From positions 3,720,001 to 3,784,000 of the forward strand of contig NC_079517.1 in the NCBI RefSeq assembly GCF_000801105.2: DNA of 64,000 nucleotides, given 5' to 3'. The translations under genes were made by a program, and so were the position numbers. This document shows positions 1-11,100 of this stretch, piece after piece; positions within the stretch are counted from its first letter, which is position 1; every line of letters starts with the position of its first letter. A model generated the notes under the pieces. The model did no database searches. It was not told the DNA's origin and was given only the letters and a program-made list of their open reading frames with translations. This stretch comes from Raphanus sativus. Taxonomy: Eukaryota; Streptophyta; Magnoliopsida; Brassicales; Brassicaceae.

Positions 1-122
1 AAATTTGATGGGCCAATAATAGCAAAGAGACTTGGAAGAATGATTAGGAAGGAAGCTGGATTATATCAGCAGCATATACGGGTGGAGGGAGATCTGTCGT
101 CAGTTACTGAGTTTCTTCATCA
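1..122 (+). promoter_or_regulatory. Proximal 5' region of the dihydropyrimidinase gene
   Basis: This is the short stretch before the chosen start codon at 123. It holds a GGGCC element near position 11 and no competing in-frame ATG. The promoter probably extends beyond the window edge, so little more can be said. Confidence 0.4.
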
Positions 123-3100
123 ATGGCGCTAAGACCTATGGACGATGCTGTCTTCTTCTTCATCATCTCTCTGCTTCTTCTGTTTCCGTCTCCGTCCGTT
201 TCAGATTCAGCTACTCAGGTGTGTGTTGAATCCAACACTCCCTCTTGTTCTTTTCTTCTCCGCGCCTTTGAGCCTTGAACTGAGACCAGTTAACAGCTTC
301 TGTTTTGATCTGTCTCTCTCTTATGAACTGTTCATCGTATCGAGTTCGGTTTGTTATAAGCAACAAGTTCAAACCAGTTTTTTTTTTTTTTTTTTACAAA
401 AAAAATCTAATCTTGTCTGCTAAGTCTTGAGCTGGGCTTGATTTTAAGCAAGTAACATATTAAGCTAATCCAATAGATTGAAATTGAAAATAGCTAAACT
501 TTTTTACATTGACTTGTAATTTCTTAAAGGAAGTTTATCCAGACAATCGACTTTCAACTGTCTGATGGGATTTGAATATGTTTTTTTCTGCTTCAGTTTT
601 GTAGTGCGGAGAGAGGGTCTCGTGTGGAATCTTGTGGGGTTCTTCCATCTTCTTCATCGACGAGGATTTTGATCAAAGGAGGTACAGTTGTGAATGCACA
701 TCATCAACAACTTGCTGATGTCTATGTGGAAGATGGTATTATTGTCGCTGTGCAGCCTAACATTAAGGTATTATTAGCTTAACTTATCTCCCTTGTAATC
801 TTGTATCCTTTTTCTTTTTGACGCTGCTTGAAGATTCTCCTGTTGCTCTGTATCAGGTTGGGGACGAAGTTACTGTACTCGATGCTACTGGAAAGTTTGT
901 CATGCCAGGTTAAAAATCAATTCTTACTAGTTGTTGATACGTTCATCAAGTTTTGGCCTTTTTCTTCTTCTTCTACATGGTAGTAGTGGATGCCTATGAT
1001 CAAATATCTGATCCTAGTATCATATTTGCTTCTAATTAAAAAAAATGGTTAGCCTTCCATCTTCTTTTTTTCTAAGATATTCTTCTTTCTTCATTGTCAA
1101 TAGGAGGAATTGACCCACACACGCACCTCGCCATGGAGTTTATGGGTACAGAGACTATTGATGATTTCTTCAGTGGCCAAGCAGCAGCGTTAGCTGGTGG
1201 AACAACTATGCATATAGACTTTGTTATACCCGTTAACGGGAATCTGGTCGCTGGTTTTGAAGCCTATGAAAACAAATCCAGAAACTCCTGCATGGATTAT
1301 GGTTTTCATATGGCGATCACAAAGTGGGATGATGGTGTTTCCAAGGACATGGAGATAATGGTCAAGGAAAAGGGTACATGCCTAATAGTTTTGGTGTTTT
1401 CAGTTTTCCCTTAGTTTTGCTATGCTATGCTATGATGAAGCTGAGTGCTTTTGTCTCTCTTAACTTGTAGGTATCAACTCTTTCAAATTCTTCCTAGCGT
1501 ATAAAGGATCGCTCATGGTCACTGATGACCTCCTCCTGGAAGGTCTTAAAAGATGTAAATCCCTCGGTGCCTTGGCGATGGTTCATGCTGAAAATGGAGA
1601 TGCGGTTTTCGAAGGACAGAAAAGAATGATTGAACTGGGCATTACTGGTCCAGAGGGTCATGCTCTTTCAAGGCCTCCTGTGGTATAATTTATAATCAGC
1701 CTCATAGGATTTTGTTTCTCTTGCTTCTGTAAACTTCGTTCAAGTTATTATAACCGAGATGTTTGTTTGACATATGGCAGCTTGAGGGAGAAGCCACTGC
1801 CCGGGCAATTCGTTTGGCTCGTTTTGTTAACACGCCTCTCTATGTTGTTCATGTGATGAGTGTTGACGCAATGGATGAGATTGCTAAAGCTCGAAAAGCA
1901 GGTTCTCTTTTCCTTTTTCCTTTTCTTTTTCTCTGCTCCTTGTATGGAACAACCTTTAGTGTAACATATAGGTTGATTTTTAAAGACTTATTCTTCTGTA
2001 AATGTATTTCAGGGCAGAAGGTTATTGGAGAGCCTGTTGTGTCTGGATTAATCCTCGATGATCATTGGCTTTGGGATCCTGACTTCGCAATTGCATCCAA
2101 GTAAGAAACTTCTCTCAGGTTCTGCTGGTCAAAGAGGTTCCCATTTATTCTTTCAGGTTTTCATTCAAAGTTCTTACTCTTAATATTTCAGATATGTCAT
2201 GAGTCCACCAATTAGATCAATAGGCCATGGGAAAGCCCTACAAGATGCCCTTTCAACAGGAATCCTTCAGGTTTCTTTCCTTGATATATTGAGTAGAGAA
2301 ACATGAGCTATAGGAACTGATCACTGCACTTTCTTGGGCATTATCTCTGCAGCTTGTAGGAACTGATCACTGCACTTTCAATTCTACACAAAAAGCTTTG
2401 GGACTTGATGATTTCCGCAAAATACCTAATGGTGTTAATGGTATAACACCTGACATGACTTGTTTCTTGCTCTCTGTGCTTCTGCTTTTGTGCTAATATT
2501 TTGTGAAAATACTTTGGACATAGGTCTTGAAGAACGTATGCACCTGATATGGGACACGATGGTGGTAAGTAACTCACTCGTGGGCTGTAAAATCTTCTTT
2601 CCTTACAGAAGTTTTTAATCGTTTTATTGTATCATAATAATCCAGGGGTCTGGCCAAATCTCTGCGACTGATTTTGTTAGAATAACCAGCACAGAGTGGT
2701 ATGTTTGCCATTATTAATATTTTTTTTTTTTTTTTTTGATATCGATGATAAGCTTTTTGATTTCATTTATTGACTAATGTGTTTGATTATCAGTGCCAAA
2801 ATTTTCAACATATATCCACGGAAAGGAGCTATTCTTCCTGGATCGGATGCAGACATTATTATACTGAATCCAAACTCAAGCTACGAGATTAGCTCAAAGT
2901 CCCATCACTCAAGATCAGACACTAATGTCTATGAGGGCAGAAGAGGAATGGTAATATGCATTAGCAATTTGCACAGCCTCTCTTGACTGATATGCATTAA
3001 AACAAAATTTCTGATGATGACGTTTTGTACTCAGGGAAAAGTTGAAGTGACAATAGCAGGAGGTCGAATCGTATGGGAAAATGATGAGCTAAAAGTTGTT

Positions 3101-3229
3101 CCAGGAAGTGGCAAGTATGTCGAGATGCCTCCTTTCAGCTACCTCTTCGAGGGGATTGAGAAATCTGATGCTAACTATCTATCTTCTCTTCGAGCTCCAG
3201 TTAAGCGTGTCAGGTCTGAATCTACTTAA
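123..3229 (+). CDS. PYD2: Dihydropyrimidinase (pyrimidine catabolism), 13 exons
   Basis: This is a cyclic amidohydrolase that opens dihydrouracil and dihydrothymine to N-carbamoyl beta-amino acids, the second step of pyrimidine breakdown. Exons by GT-AG: 123-218, 597-767, 857-908, 1104-1373, 1471-1682, 1781-1901, 2013-2100, 2192-2270, 2353-2440, 2524-2564, 2646-2698, 2794-2950 and 3035-3229. They join in frame to about 540 aa, close to the Arabidopsis protein (around 530). Residues 8-28 are hydrophobic, like a signal peptide, which fits the reported secretory-pathway location. The metal-binding GGIDPHTHL motif lies near residue 107, the expected carboxylated lysine in FLAYK near 208, and AMVHAENGD follows. 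The start at 123 keeps the signal-like leader; a second ATG at 138 is possible. Intron 8 contains a copy of the start of exon 9 (see findings). Synteny with CPK17 and PHGAP1 supports the At5g12200 assignment. Confidence 0.93.
2311..2379 (+). repeat. 23-bp perfect direct repeat spanning the intron 8/exon 9 junction of PYD2
   Basis: The 23-mer beginning TAGGAACTGATCACTGC occurs at 2311-2333 inside intron 8 and again at 2357-2379 at the start of exon 9. The two starts are 46 bp apart. The intronic copy is preceded by an AG in TATAG, so it resembles a decoy acceptor. Confidence 0.9.
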
Positions 3230-3864
3230 GTTACAAGTATCATCATGTGCATATTCATCATTTGATTCTATAAAAATATTTGTACATAACTGTATTTTTA
3301 TCAACAAGATCCAAAAGAACGATTATGAATAAAAGCTGTTCTATACTCTAGAATTATATTAGCCATGTACTTGTGATAAACGCTGCATCCGGCGTTGGCT
3401 GCTCCAAATACTACTCACTGCTCCTACTTCGAATGAAAATAAATAAAATGACGTGGACAATGATGACGAGATAAAAAATGCCGCCGGAACATAGAAAAGA
3501 GTCGCGAATGTGAGTTCAATATTACTTTTAGAAAAAACAGAAATACAAAGCTTTTGAAGTCGTTGACGTAACAGGGCTCTTGTATGTATATAAAACGTTG
3601 TAGCAATGCTACTCGGCGTCAAGTTGTCAACACAACGCACAGAAGCATCCAAATTCACAAATGGGCCTTTGAATTGGGCTTATAACAGTCTAATTGGATT
3701 TAACACCGTCAATAATTGAATGTAAAAGACAGGTTTACCCTTACTTTGTCTGTCTATATATACCGAACACCACCGAAACCGGAAGTGCTAGAATTCTAGT
3801 TTCCGACGGAAGATTTATCTGGGCGACGGTAATAACAACTCTCCGGCGACAAAGAGAGAAGGAG
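3230..3864. other. Intergenic: PYD2 3' end and p14 promoter/5' UTR
   Basis: No gene seen. An open frame continues upstream of the p14 start to 3694, but its translation does not resemble the family and it is probably leader sequence. A TATATATA stretch near 3756-3763 lies about 100 bp upstream of the p14 start codon and is a plausible TATA box. Confidence 0.5.
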
Positions 3865-4239
3865 ATGACGACAATGAGCCATCGCAAGCAAAACACGAGG
3901 CTGCCACCGGAGGTGAACCGCGTGCTCTACGTCCGTAACCTCCCCTTCAACATAACGAGCGAGGAGATGTACGACATCTTCGGCAAGTACGGCGCGATCC
4001 GCCAGGTTCGAATCGGCTGCAGCAAGGACACCAAAGGCACGGCCTTCGTCGTCTACGAGGACATCTACGACGCCAAGAACGCCGTGGACCATCTCTCCGG
4101 GTTCAACGTCGCGAACCGGTACCTGATCGTGCTCTACTACCAGCACACGAAGATGAGCAAGAAGTTCGACCAGAAGAAGAACGAGGAAGAGGTCGCCAAG
4201 CTGCAGGAGAAGTATGGTGTCTCTACCAAAGATAAGTAG
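3865..4239 (+). CDS. SF3B6: Pre-mRNA branch-site protein p14 / SF3b 14 kDa subunit
   Basis: A single-exon gene for a 124-aa RRM protein, the same length as plant and animal p14. The U2 snRNP SF3b subunit p14 contacts the branch-point adenosine during spliceosome assembly in the nucleus. RNP2 is visible as VLYVRNLPF (about residues 19-27) and RNP1 as KGTAFVVYE (about 58-66). The C-terminal [15 protein letters not shown] segment is typical of the family. The start at 3865 gives [19 protein letters not shown], the conserved N-terminus; a second in-frame ATG follows three codons later. The reading frame is more GC-rich than its flanks, as is common for intronless plant genes. The position next to PYD2 matches At5g12190. 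Confidence 0.94.
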   Translation: MTTMSHRKQNTRLPPEVNRVLYVRNLPFNITSEEMYDIFGKYGAIRQVRIGCSKDTKGTAFVVYEDIYDAKNAVDHLSGFNVANRYLIVLYYQHTKMSKKFDQKKNEEEVAKLQEKYGVSTKDK

Positions 4240-4854
4240 ACACGTGTCCTCCTCGATTTCGATCCGATTAGATTGTTATCATTACTTCGTCCTGCGATTT
4301 AGGTTTTTTTTTTAAATTGGGGGAAAGGTCAAACCTTTTTGCTTGAGCTGTATTGAGTTGATATGTATGTTGAACCAAGCAATGACAGTTACCTCTTTTC
4401 AGTTCCATATAGCTATTGATGTTACTAAGTATTGTGCTTTGATGCATTTGATGATCTGTAGGTTTTGAAGAAGATTGGTTAGCTTTGTATCTTTCCAGGA
4501 TTGGTAAGTGTTTTGCTAAGAAGTGAGAGAACGTAATCACTAACACATACAATAGAATTGAAAAAAAGAATCTTTTAAGTACATTGAGAAAAACCAGAAA
4601 AAAATGTACAATAGATCAAACACCTCCTCCCCAAATCCCCAACTAATGAATTTTTTTCTCCCTCCCTTCTTGAGCCTTCTCATCTCTTAACGATGTCCTC
4701 CGGTTTCAATCATTAGTAGTAATCCGAGCATGCTTTTAATCTTTTTTGATGTGCCTTTGTCTTTCATTGTTAAAAGGAAGATGAGTTTTCTCGACTCATG
4801 TTCTGCTCTCTTTTGATATCTTCTCTCTTCCTCTCTACTTTAACATTTTGGTTT
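4240..4854. other. Convergent intergenic region between p14 and CPK17
   Basis: The 3' UTRs of two tail-to-tail genes are expected here. No ORF with recognisable similarity, no repeat and no RNA gene were seen. Confidence 0.5.
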
Positions 4855-7043
4855 TTATTTAAATGAAAGGTCACGCCGCTTCTTTGGGATAGGATCAGGG
4901 TTTCCTTTTCTCATCATTGCCACAAACTCATCGTAGTTTATCCGACCATCCTGCATCAGAGATTTGCTTAATGTTAATATTAATGAGGTTGTTAGATGCT
5001 TTGTTTTAGTTTGAAGGGGAAGACTGTTGTTTCTTACATTGTCTCCGTCGACCTCTGAAATTATCTCTTTAATGTCTCTGCCATCGTTCATGCCGAACTC
5101 CCGGAGGGCTTGTTCCAGCTCTTCCATAGTGATATATCTGAGAACAGAAAGCATTATTTGAGGTGAACATTTGGATTCACAGCAAGCTTCATACTTCTGT
5201 CTTTGGTGTTTGAAGTATGTTAAGAATCAATTATTTAACAAAACTGAGTGCTTACCCGCTGTTGTCTTTGTCGAAATGTTGGAAGGCTGAGTAGAGATGT
5301 TCTTCTCTGTCAAGTCTGTTGATATGCATTGTGGCTGCGATAAACTCACCATAGTCTATTGTTCCATTACCATCAGCATCGGCCTATAGAATAGCATGGT
5401 TGCACAGAGCAAAAAATAGAAAAATCGGCGGTGAGTCTCCTTGTTGCTCAGCATATGACAGAGGGTAAAAAAAATTGTTGTTAGTAGGCAAAGGACTTAC
5501 AGCTTCCATTAACTGCTGGACTTCGTATTCTGACAACCTTGTACCTTGTTTAGCGAGTCCTTGTCTTAGCTCCTCGAGTGTAATTGTTCCACTGTTATCA
5601 GTGTCCATACCTTTAAACATCTCCTTTAATCCCATGATCTCTTCCTCTGATAAGCAGCCTGCTATCACCTGTTCAAGGGTTTCAGGGTTTTAAGGTTAGG
5701 ATACTCTACTACTGAGAGCCATATTCCATTCATATTTTCTATTGGGCAAATGATGTGATTATTACCCGTAATGCAACTTTCTTGAAATTATTCATTGCTT
5801 TGAATTGCTTGAGCCTGGACATCACCGCATTGTCAAGAGGAACGTCTGGTGCTTCTCCATCCTCCTTGATCCATGGATGATCTTTTACAAAAAAGGAGAG
5901 AGAAAACATTACTTGGCATGAAGAGAGACTGTTATGTTTTTGTGTTATTAGTGTGTGTTTGTAGAAGCTTACTGAGAACTTGAGCAGCAGTTAGTCTTTG
6001 CTTGGGATCAGAGTTGAGCATCTTCTTAACAAGATCCTTCGCTTGAGGTGAGATAGATGGCCATGGATCACTTGAGAAATCAACATGGCTCTTTAAGATG
6101 GCGTTGAATATTCCATTCTCCGATTCTGTGATCATCAGGTAATCACAACTCATGAATATATTTAAAACAAATCATCTCTAAGATATATGTTTATAATTTG
6201 GGTTGACAGAGAAGAAAGTGGAATGACTTTACCAGCCCAAAAGGGTGGGACACCACATAAGAGGATATACAACATGACACCAATACTCCAAATATCAGCT
6301 TCTGGTCCGTACTTCCTTTTCAAAACCTCAGGTGCTATGTAATAAGCACTACCCACAATATCCTTGAACACCTCTCCTGGCTTGTAGAATACAGACAGAC
6401 CAAAGTCGGTGGCTTTGAGAGGAGCTTTCTCATCTTTGCTGAGCAACAGAAAGTTCTCAGGCTTTAAATCTCTGTGAATAACTCCCATGGAATGGCAAGT
6501 ATGGATTATCTGAACAATGGTTCTCAGCAAAGAAGCAGCTGCTCTCTCCGAGTAATGTCCTTTAGCAATAATCCTATCGAACAACTCTCCACCTGCGCAA
6601 AGCTCCATGACCAAATGCACGGAGTGCTTATCCTCGTAAGCTCCTTTAAGCTCCACGATGTTCGGCTGACCAGTCAGGTGATGCATTATCTGCACTTCCC
6701 TTCTTACATCCTCAATGTCTTCTTTGTTCACAAGCTTCCTTTTGGCAATGGTCTTGCAAGCAAACTGCTGACCTGTCGCCTTCTGCGTGCAGAGATGCGT
6801 GACGCCAAACTGTCCTCTCCCTAGCTCTTTGCCTAAAGAATACGAGGATTTTACATCTTCCATGGGACGGCCTAAGACGGGTCCTATAGGGCCTTGTTTG
6901 GTTGCAGGAGGAGGAGAAGGAGGGGCGTGTTTGGATTGTGTTGGTACGGAGGCTTCAGCAGTTGGACCAGCGTTTGAATCGGTTATGCCGCGTGTGCCTC
7001 CGTTGTCGCCTGAGTTACGTCCGTTAGAACAGCAGTTTCCCAT
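4855..7043 (-). CDS. CPK17: Calcium-dependent protein kinase (CPK17-type), 7 exons
   Basis: Exons, minus strand: 7043-6233, 6125-5973, 5881-5766, 5668-5501, 5383-5256, 5137-5038 and 4950-4855, giving about 523 aa. The N-terminus MGNCCSN has the glycine for myristoylation and two cysteines for palmitoylation, so plasma-membrane anchoring is expected. A variable Pro/Ser-rich region precedes the kinase domain, which starts near residue 69 with [10 protein letters not shown]. Invariant elements include [21 protein letters not shown] and APE. The autoinhibitory junction follows, then four EF hands: [37 protein letters not shown] and [13 protein letters not shown]. The kinase phosphorylates targets when calcium rises. 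Arabidopsis CPK17 and its duplicate CPK34 act in pollen-tube growth. The flanking genes place this copy in the CPK17 segment rather than the CPK34 one. Confidence 0.94.
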
Positions 7044-7426
7044 TGTTGCATTAGAGGGTGAGAGGAGAGGAGAGGAAGGAGGTAAAAGCTCAAGGAGGAA
7101 GAGAAAATTGAGAGGTTTTTCTTTTTTCTTTTTGTTTTTGTGTGTTTATTCTCTTGTTTCTTCTTTAGCAAGAAACGTTTTGGTGTTTTGGTTGTGAATA
7201 GCTATCAATAGAATGTTTTGTTCATCTTCGTTGGCCTTCGGTTCAAAGGTGTAAAGCGTTTGTTGATAGGGAGGAAGTTTAGGACCTAAAGCTTTAAGTC
7301 TGTAATGTTATTTAAAGAAAAAAAAAAAGACGTTTTAGGATTTGAGGATATATTATTTTTTTTTGTTGACAAAAAGAAAGATATATATATTTTTTTTAAA
7401 CAGTCGTTAACTAGTCTAATAAAATA
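7044..7426. other. CPK17 5' UTR and promoter side of a divergent intergenic region
   Basis: The stretch from 7044 to about 7200 is pyrimidine-rich on the CPK17 strand and probably carries its leader. The rest is AT-rich with A and T runs. No gene seen. Confidence 0.4.
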
Positions 7427-7674
7427 CTCACTCCGTTTCATAATACTTGAAGTTTTAGAAAGATAATTTTGTTTCAAATTAGTTGAAGTTTTGAAATTTT
7501 AAGGTTACTTTAACTTTATTGGAAACTGTTCAACCAATTAGATTTCACAATTTTTTTTATTATTGGTTAATTGATTTTAAAATTATATCTTTAAAATATT
7601 TTTTATTAAAAAATACAATTTTCTTAATCTTTGTGTACTATGGTAAAACATCAAGTATTATGAAACGGAGGGAG
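7427..7674. mobile_element. Stowaway-type MITE (Tc1/mariner superfamily), 248 bp
   Basis: The left end CTCACTCCGTTTCATAATAC and the right end, read on the other strand as CTCCCTCCGTTTCATAATAC, are inverted repeats with one mismatch over the first 20 bases. Both sides are flanked by TA (7425-7426 and 7675-7676), the target duplication expected of this family. The interior is AT-rich and has no coding capacity. The CTCCCTCCGTTTC end is the known Stowaway consensus. It lies in the shared upstream region of the divergent CPK17 and PHGAP1 genes. Confidence 0.93.
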
Positions 7675-8150
7675 TAATTAATAAATAGTAATATGAAAAT
7701 CCAGCTAAACCAACATAGAGTTTTTTAGTCAATTGTTACAATGTGAAACGATGACAAAAGAAAAAGACAAAAGGGTAAGAAATGTCTTGATAAAAAAAAA
7801 AGGTAAGAAATGTCTTTGTCGTGGCGACTTTTGATTGGACCGATGCATAGAATTAGACTAGACCGTGTTGTGTCTGAACTTACCCCTCTTTCTCTTCTGT
7901 CTCTTCCCCTTCACTCAGTAGCAGCTGCAGTAGGTCAGAAAAACCAATAGTTTCTTCTTCGTTTTAGGTTTTGATCTCTCTCTCTCTCTCTCTGTAGTGG
8001 AAAGCAAAGGGGAAAAACGGGAGTAAACAAGGCAATCGACTCGGGCTAATGTGTGTACCCATTTGATTTGTGTGGTGGGGTTTAGAGTGATACTTCAATC
8101 TTTTGCGCTTAGTTTTTTTATTAGATTAGGTAGTGTACTTCTCATCATCA
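7675..8150 (+). promoter_or_regulatory. PHGAP1 promoter and 5' UTR with (CT)n tract and short uORF
   Basis: A (CT)n tract lies at about 7974-7993, a common feature of plant core promoters and leaders. A five-codon upstream ORF starts at 8049 and stops at 8064-8066, about 85 bp before the PHGAP1 start at 8151. Confidence 0.5.
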
Positions 8151-11100
8151 ATGGCGGCTTCTTTAGCGGCTATGCAGCAGCGGCCACAAATTGGAGCTTC
8201 GAATACGGTAAATTCGAGTCTCTTCTTTTATTCCTCTTTGGTTCTTATCATCCTGTTTGATTCGTGAGATTGTGGAAGACTGATAATGTAAACAAAGATT
8301 ACTGCTTTTGCTTGAAAGTATATGTGATACTCGAGTAAAAGTATGAGACTTTTTTGGAAAGATCAGATTTTTTGCTAAAATAACTAGTGGATAAGAAGTG
8401 TGATTATATGCATTCCTCTGTGGGGGTTCTTGGGTTCCAATTCATTACCTCATATCCCCATTATATAGGCATCATTAGGTGTAGTGTTTGATTTTTTTGC
8501 TGTGGCTGCTGCATCTGTGGATTTCTTGTTACTAGCTTGGTATTAATAAACTAGCATAGATCTTAGCCAACCAACTGAAGCGAAAACAGCTCTATAGTCT
8601 TTACTGGTTTGTTGGTAATGGAAGAATCTTTCAGATGTGTTTGTTCTTTTTATCCTGTAGCATTTGAGTGGTTGATCTATATAATAATTCAAACCGTTGA
8701 TAATCTTTTTCTTGTATTCCACTATGAATTCTTTCTTTGACAGGTTTACAAGAGCGGTCCTCTCTTCATTTCATCAAAAGGTGACTGACCTTCTATAGTT
8801 TATCGTTCTTCAACATCATCTACGCTACAAACTTTTTGTGTATCAGTCTTGATTCCTTAGTTACCACCACCATCTTGCTGTCTTCCATTTTTATATCTCA
8901 TTCTGATTGGCAGGGCTTGGTTGGACATCCTGGAAAAAGCGTTGGTTTATCCTTACTCGAAATTCGCTGGTGTTTTTCAAAAATGATCCGGTCAGTATTG
9001 GTGTCCTTCCAGTTTCAGAAGTTCTTTCATTTCTAGATGTGGTGTTCGTTCACTTAACTTCCCTCTATCAGTCTGTTTTAACAATGTGCATGGAGTTTAA
9101 GAGGATCTTAATTTACACTTATCAACTCCCAACTTTCTTCAACTATTAGTTACCCTCACCTCATTGTTTCAACTGTTTTTGGCAGAGTGTATTACCACAA
9201 AAAGGGGGTGAAGTAAATTTGACCCTTGGAGGCATTGACTTGAACAGTTGCGGGAGGTATGTCATTACCTTTAAATTTATTGTTTATAAAAGTTAACACT
9301 TCCAAATTTTCTTGACATTTTTTTCGTTTGCAGTGTCGTGGTGAGAGAGGATAAGAAGTTACTGACTGTATTATTCCCAGATGGGCGTGATGGACGAGCC
9401 TTCACCCTCAAGGTGATTCGTATATTTAAGAAATCAGACTTCATTTTTCGTCCACCTTATGTGCTGTGATTCTAATAAATGCTAATTTTTTTTTTGGGCT
9501 CACATAGGCTGAGTCGTTAGAGGACTTGTATGAGTGGAAGGCAGCTCTTGAGGAAGCCCTTGCACAAGCTCCTAACGCAGCGTTGGTGATTGGTCAAAAT
9601 GGGATATTCCGAACAGAAGCAAACAATACAACTGAAGGCTCCTTTAATTCATGTTAGTTTTTCTCTTTTTTATTTCACTATGATCAAATCCTGTCATATT
9701 TACCTCTGTATATCAATCACACCCTGGCATGCAGGGAGGGATCAACGCCCATTGAAGTCTTCTGTTGTTGGAAGGCCAATTTTGCTTGCTCTTGAAGAAA
9801 TTGATGGAAGTCCATCTTTTCTTGAGAAAGCACTTCAATTTCTTGAGACATATGGTGAGTTTTTTTGCCTCCTAGTTTTAATTAAATCTATATTGTAAAA
9901 AATGTTTTTTTTTAATTATCCATATAAATGTTTTGTTTTTTATGGCGCTTCTTTTTGTCCACACACAGGAACCAAAGTAGAGGGAATCCTAAGGCAATCT
10001 GCAGATGTTGAGGAGGTAGAACGCAGAGTTTATGAGTACGAACAAGGTATTGATATTGTTACATTTTGAACCCTTTCTTTTGGCTAGTAACTTCGGAAAG
10101 TGAATATACATTTCTGATTTCTCTCTCTCTCTTAATTTTCCAAATGTACTACTTATCTAGGCAAGACAGATTTCAGTCCTGAAGAGGATCCACATGTTGT
10201 TGGAGACTGTGTTAAGGTACTATATTGATCATTGTGCGTCGTCAACTATGCTTCCAGTTTCAATTCAATGTGTTAATGTTTTTTGTATCTGCAGCATGTT
10301 CTGCGGCAGTTGCCTTCTTCTCCAGTTCCTGCTTCGTGCTGCACTGCTTTGCTAGAAGCTTATAGTAAAGTCTTTTTTGTATATGAAATCTATGTTTCTA
10401 CTTTCGTTTATGTTTTTGTATATATAACTCGAATTTTTAACCTTTTTCTGTAGAAATCGATCATAAAGAAACTCGGGTTAAGTCACTGCGCTCTGCTATA
10501 GTTGAAACATTCCCAGAACCAAACAGGCGACTACTACTGCGGTATACTCTCATGGAAGCCTGCTTAGAAGTTTATTAGTTTGGTTACTTCAAACAGCTTT
10601 ATTCTCAGTATGGGTTTTATTCTGTAGGATTCTAAAGATGATGCATACTATCACTTGTCATTCCCGTGAGAACCGGATGACTTCATCTGCTGTAGCCGCT
10701 TGTATGTCCCCATTGCTACTGCGTCCTCTACTGGCTGGAGAATGTGATCTCGAAGGAGGTTTTGACGCTCTAGAAGATAACTCTGCCCAGCTTCTTGCTG
10801 CTGCTAATGCTGCCAATAATGCTCAAGCCATTGTCACATCCCTTTTGGAAGACTATGGGAACATGATCAATGTAAAGATCATGCCATCCTGTCATTTAAT
10901 TTATATATCTGGTGCCAGTGCCACACCAAAACAATACCTATATACTCAACTATTTGTTTGCAGGATGAAGGTCTCCAAAGATGCTCCACTTCTACTGATT
11001 CTCATATTGGCGAGAGTGGGCCTGAGAACTCAAGTGATGAAGAGGACATAGAGGTTAAACGTCCTGACGTGCGTAATGTGGATATTGAAGATGGCCAAAC

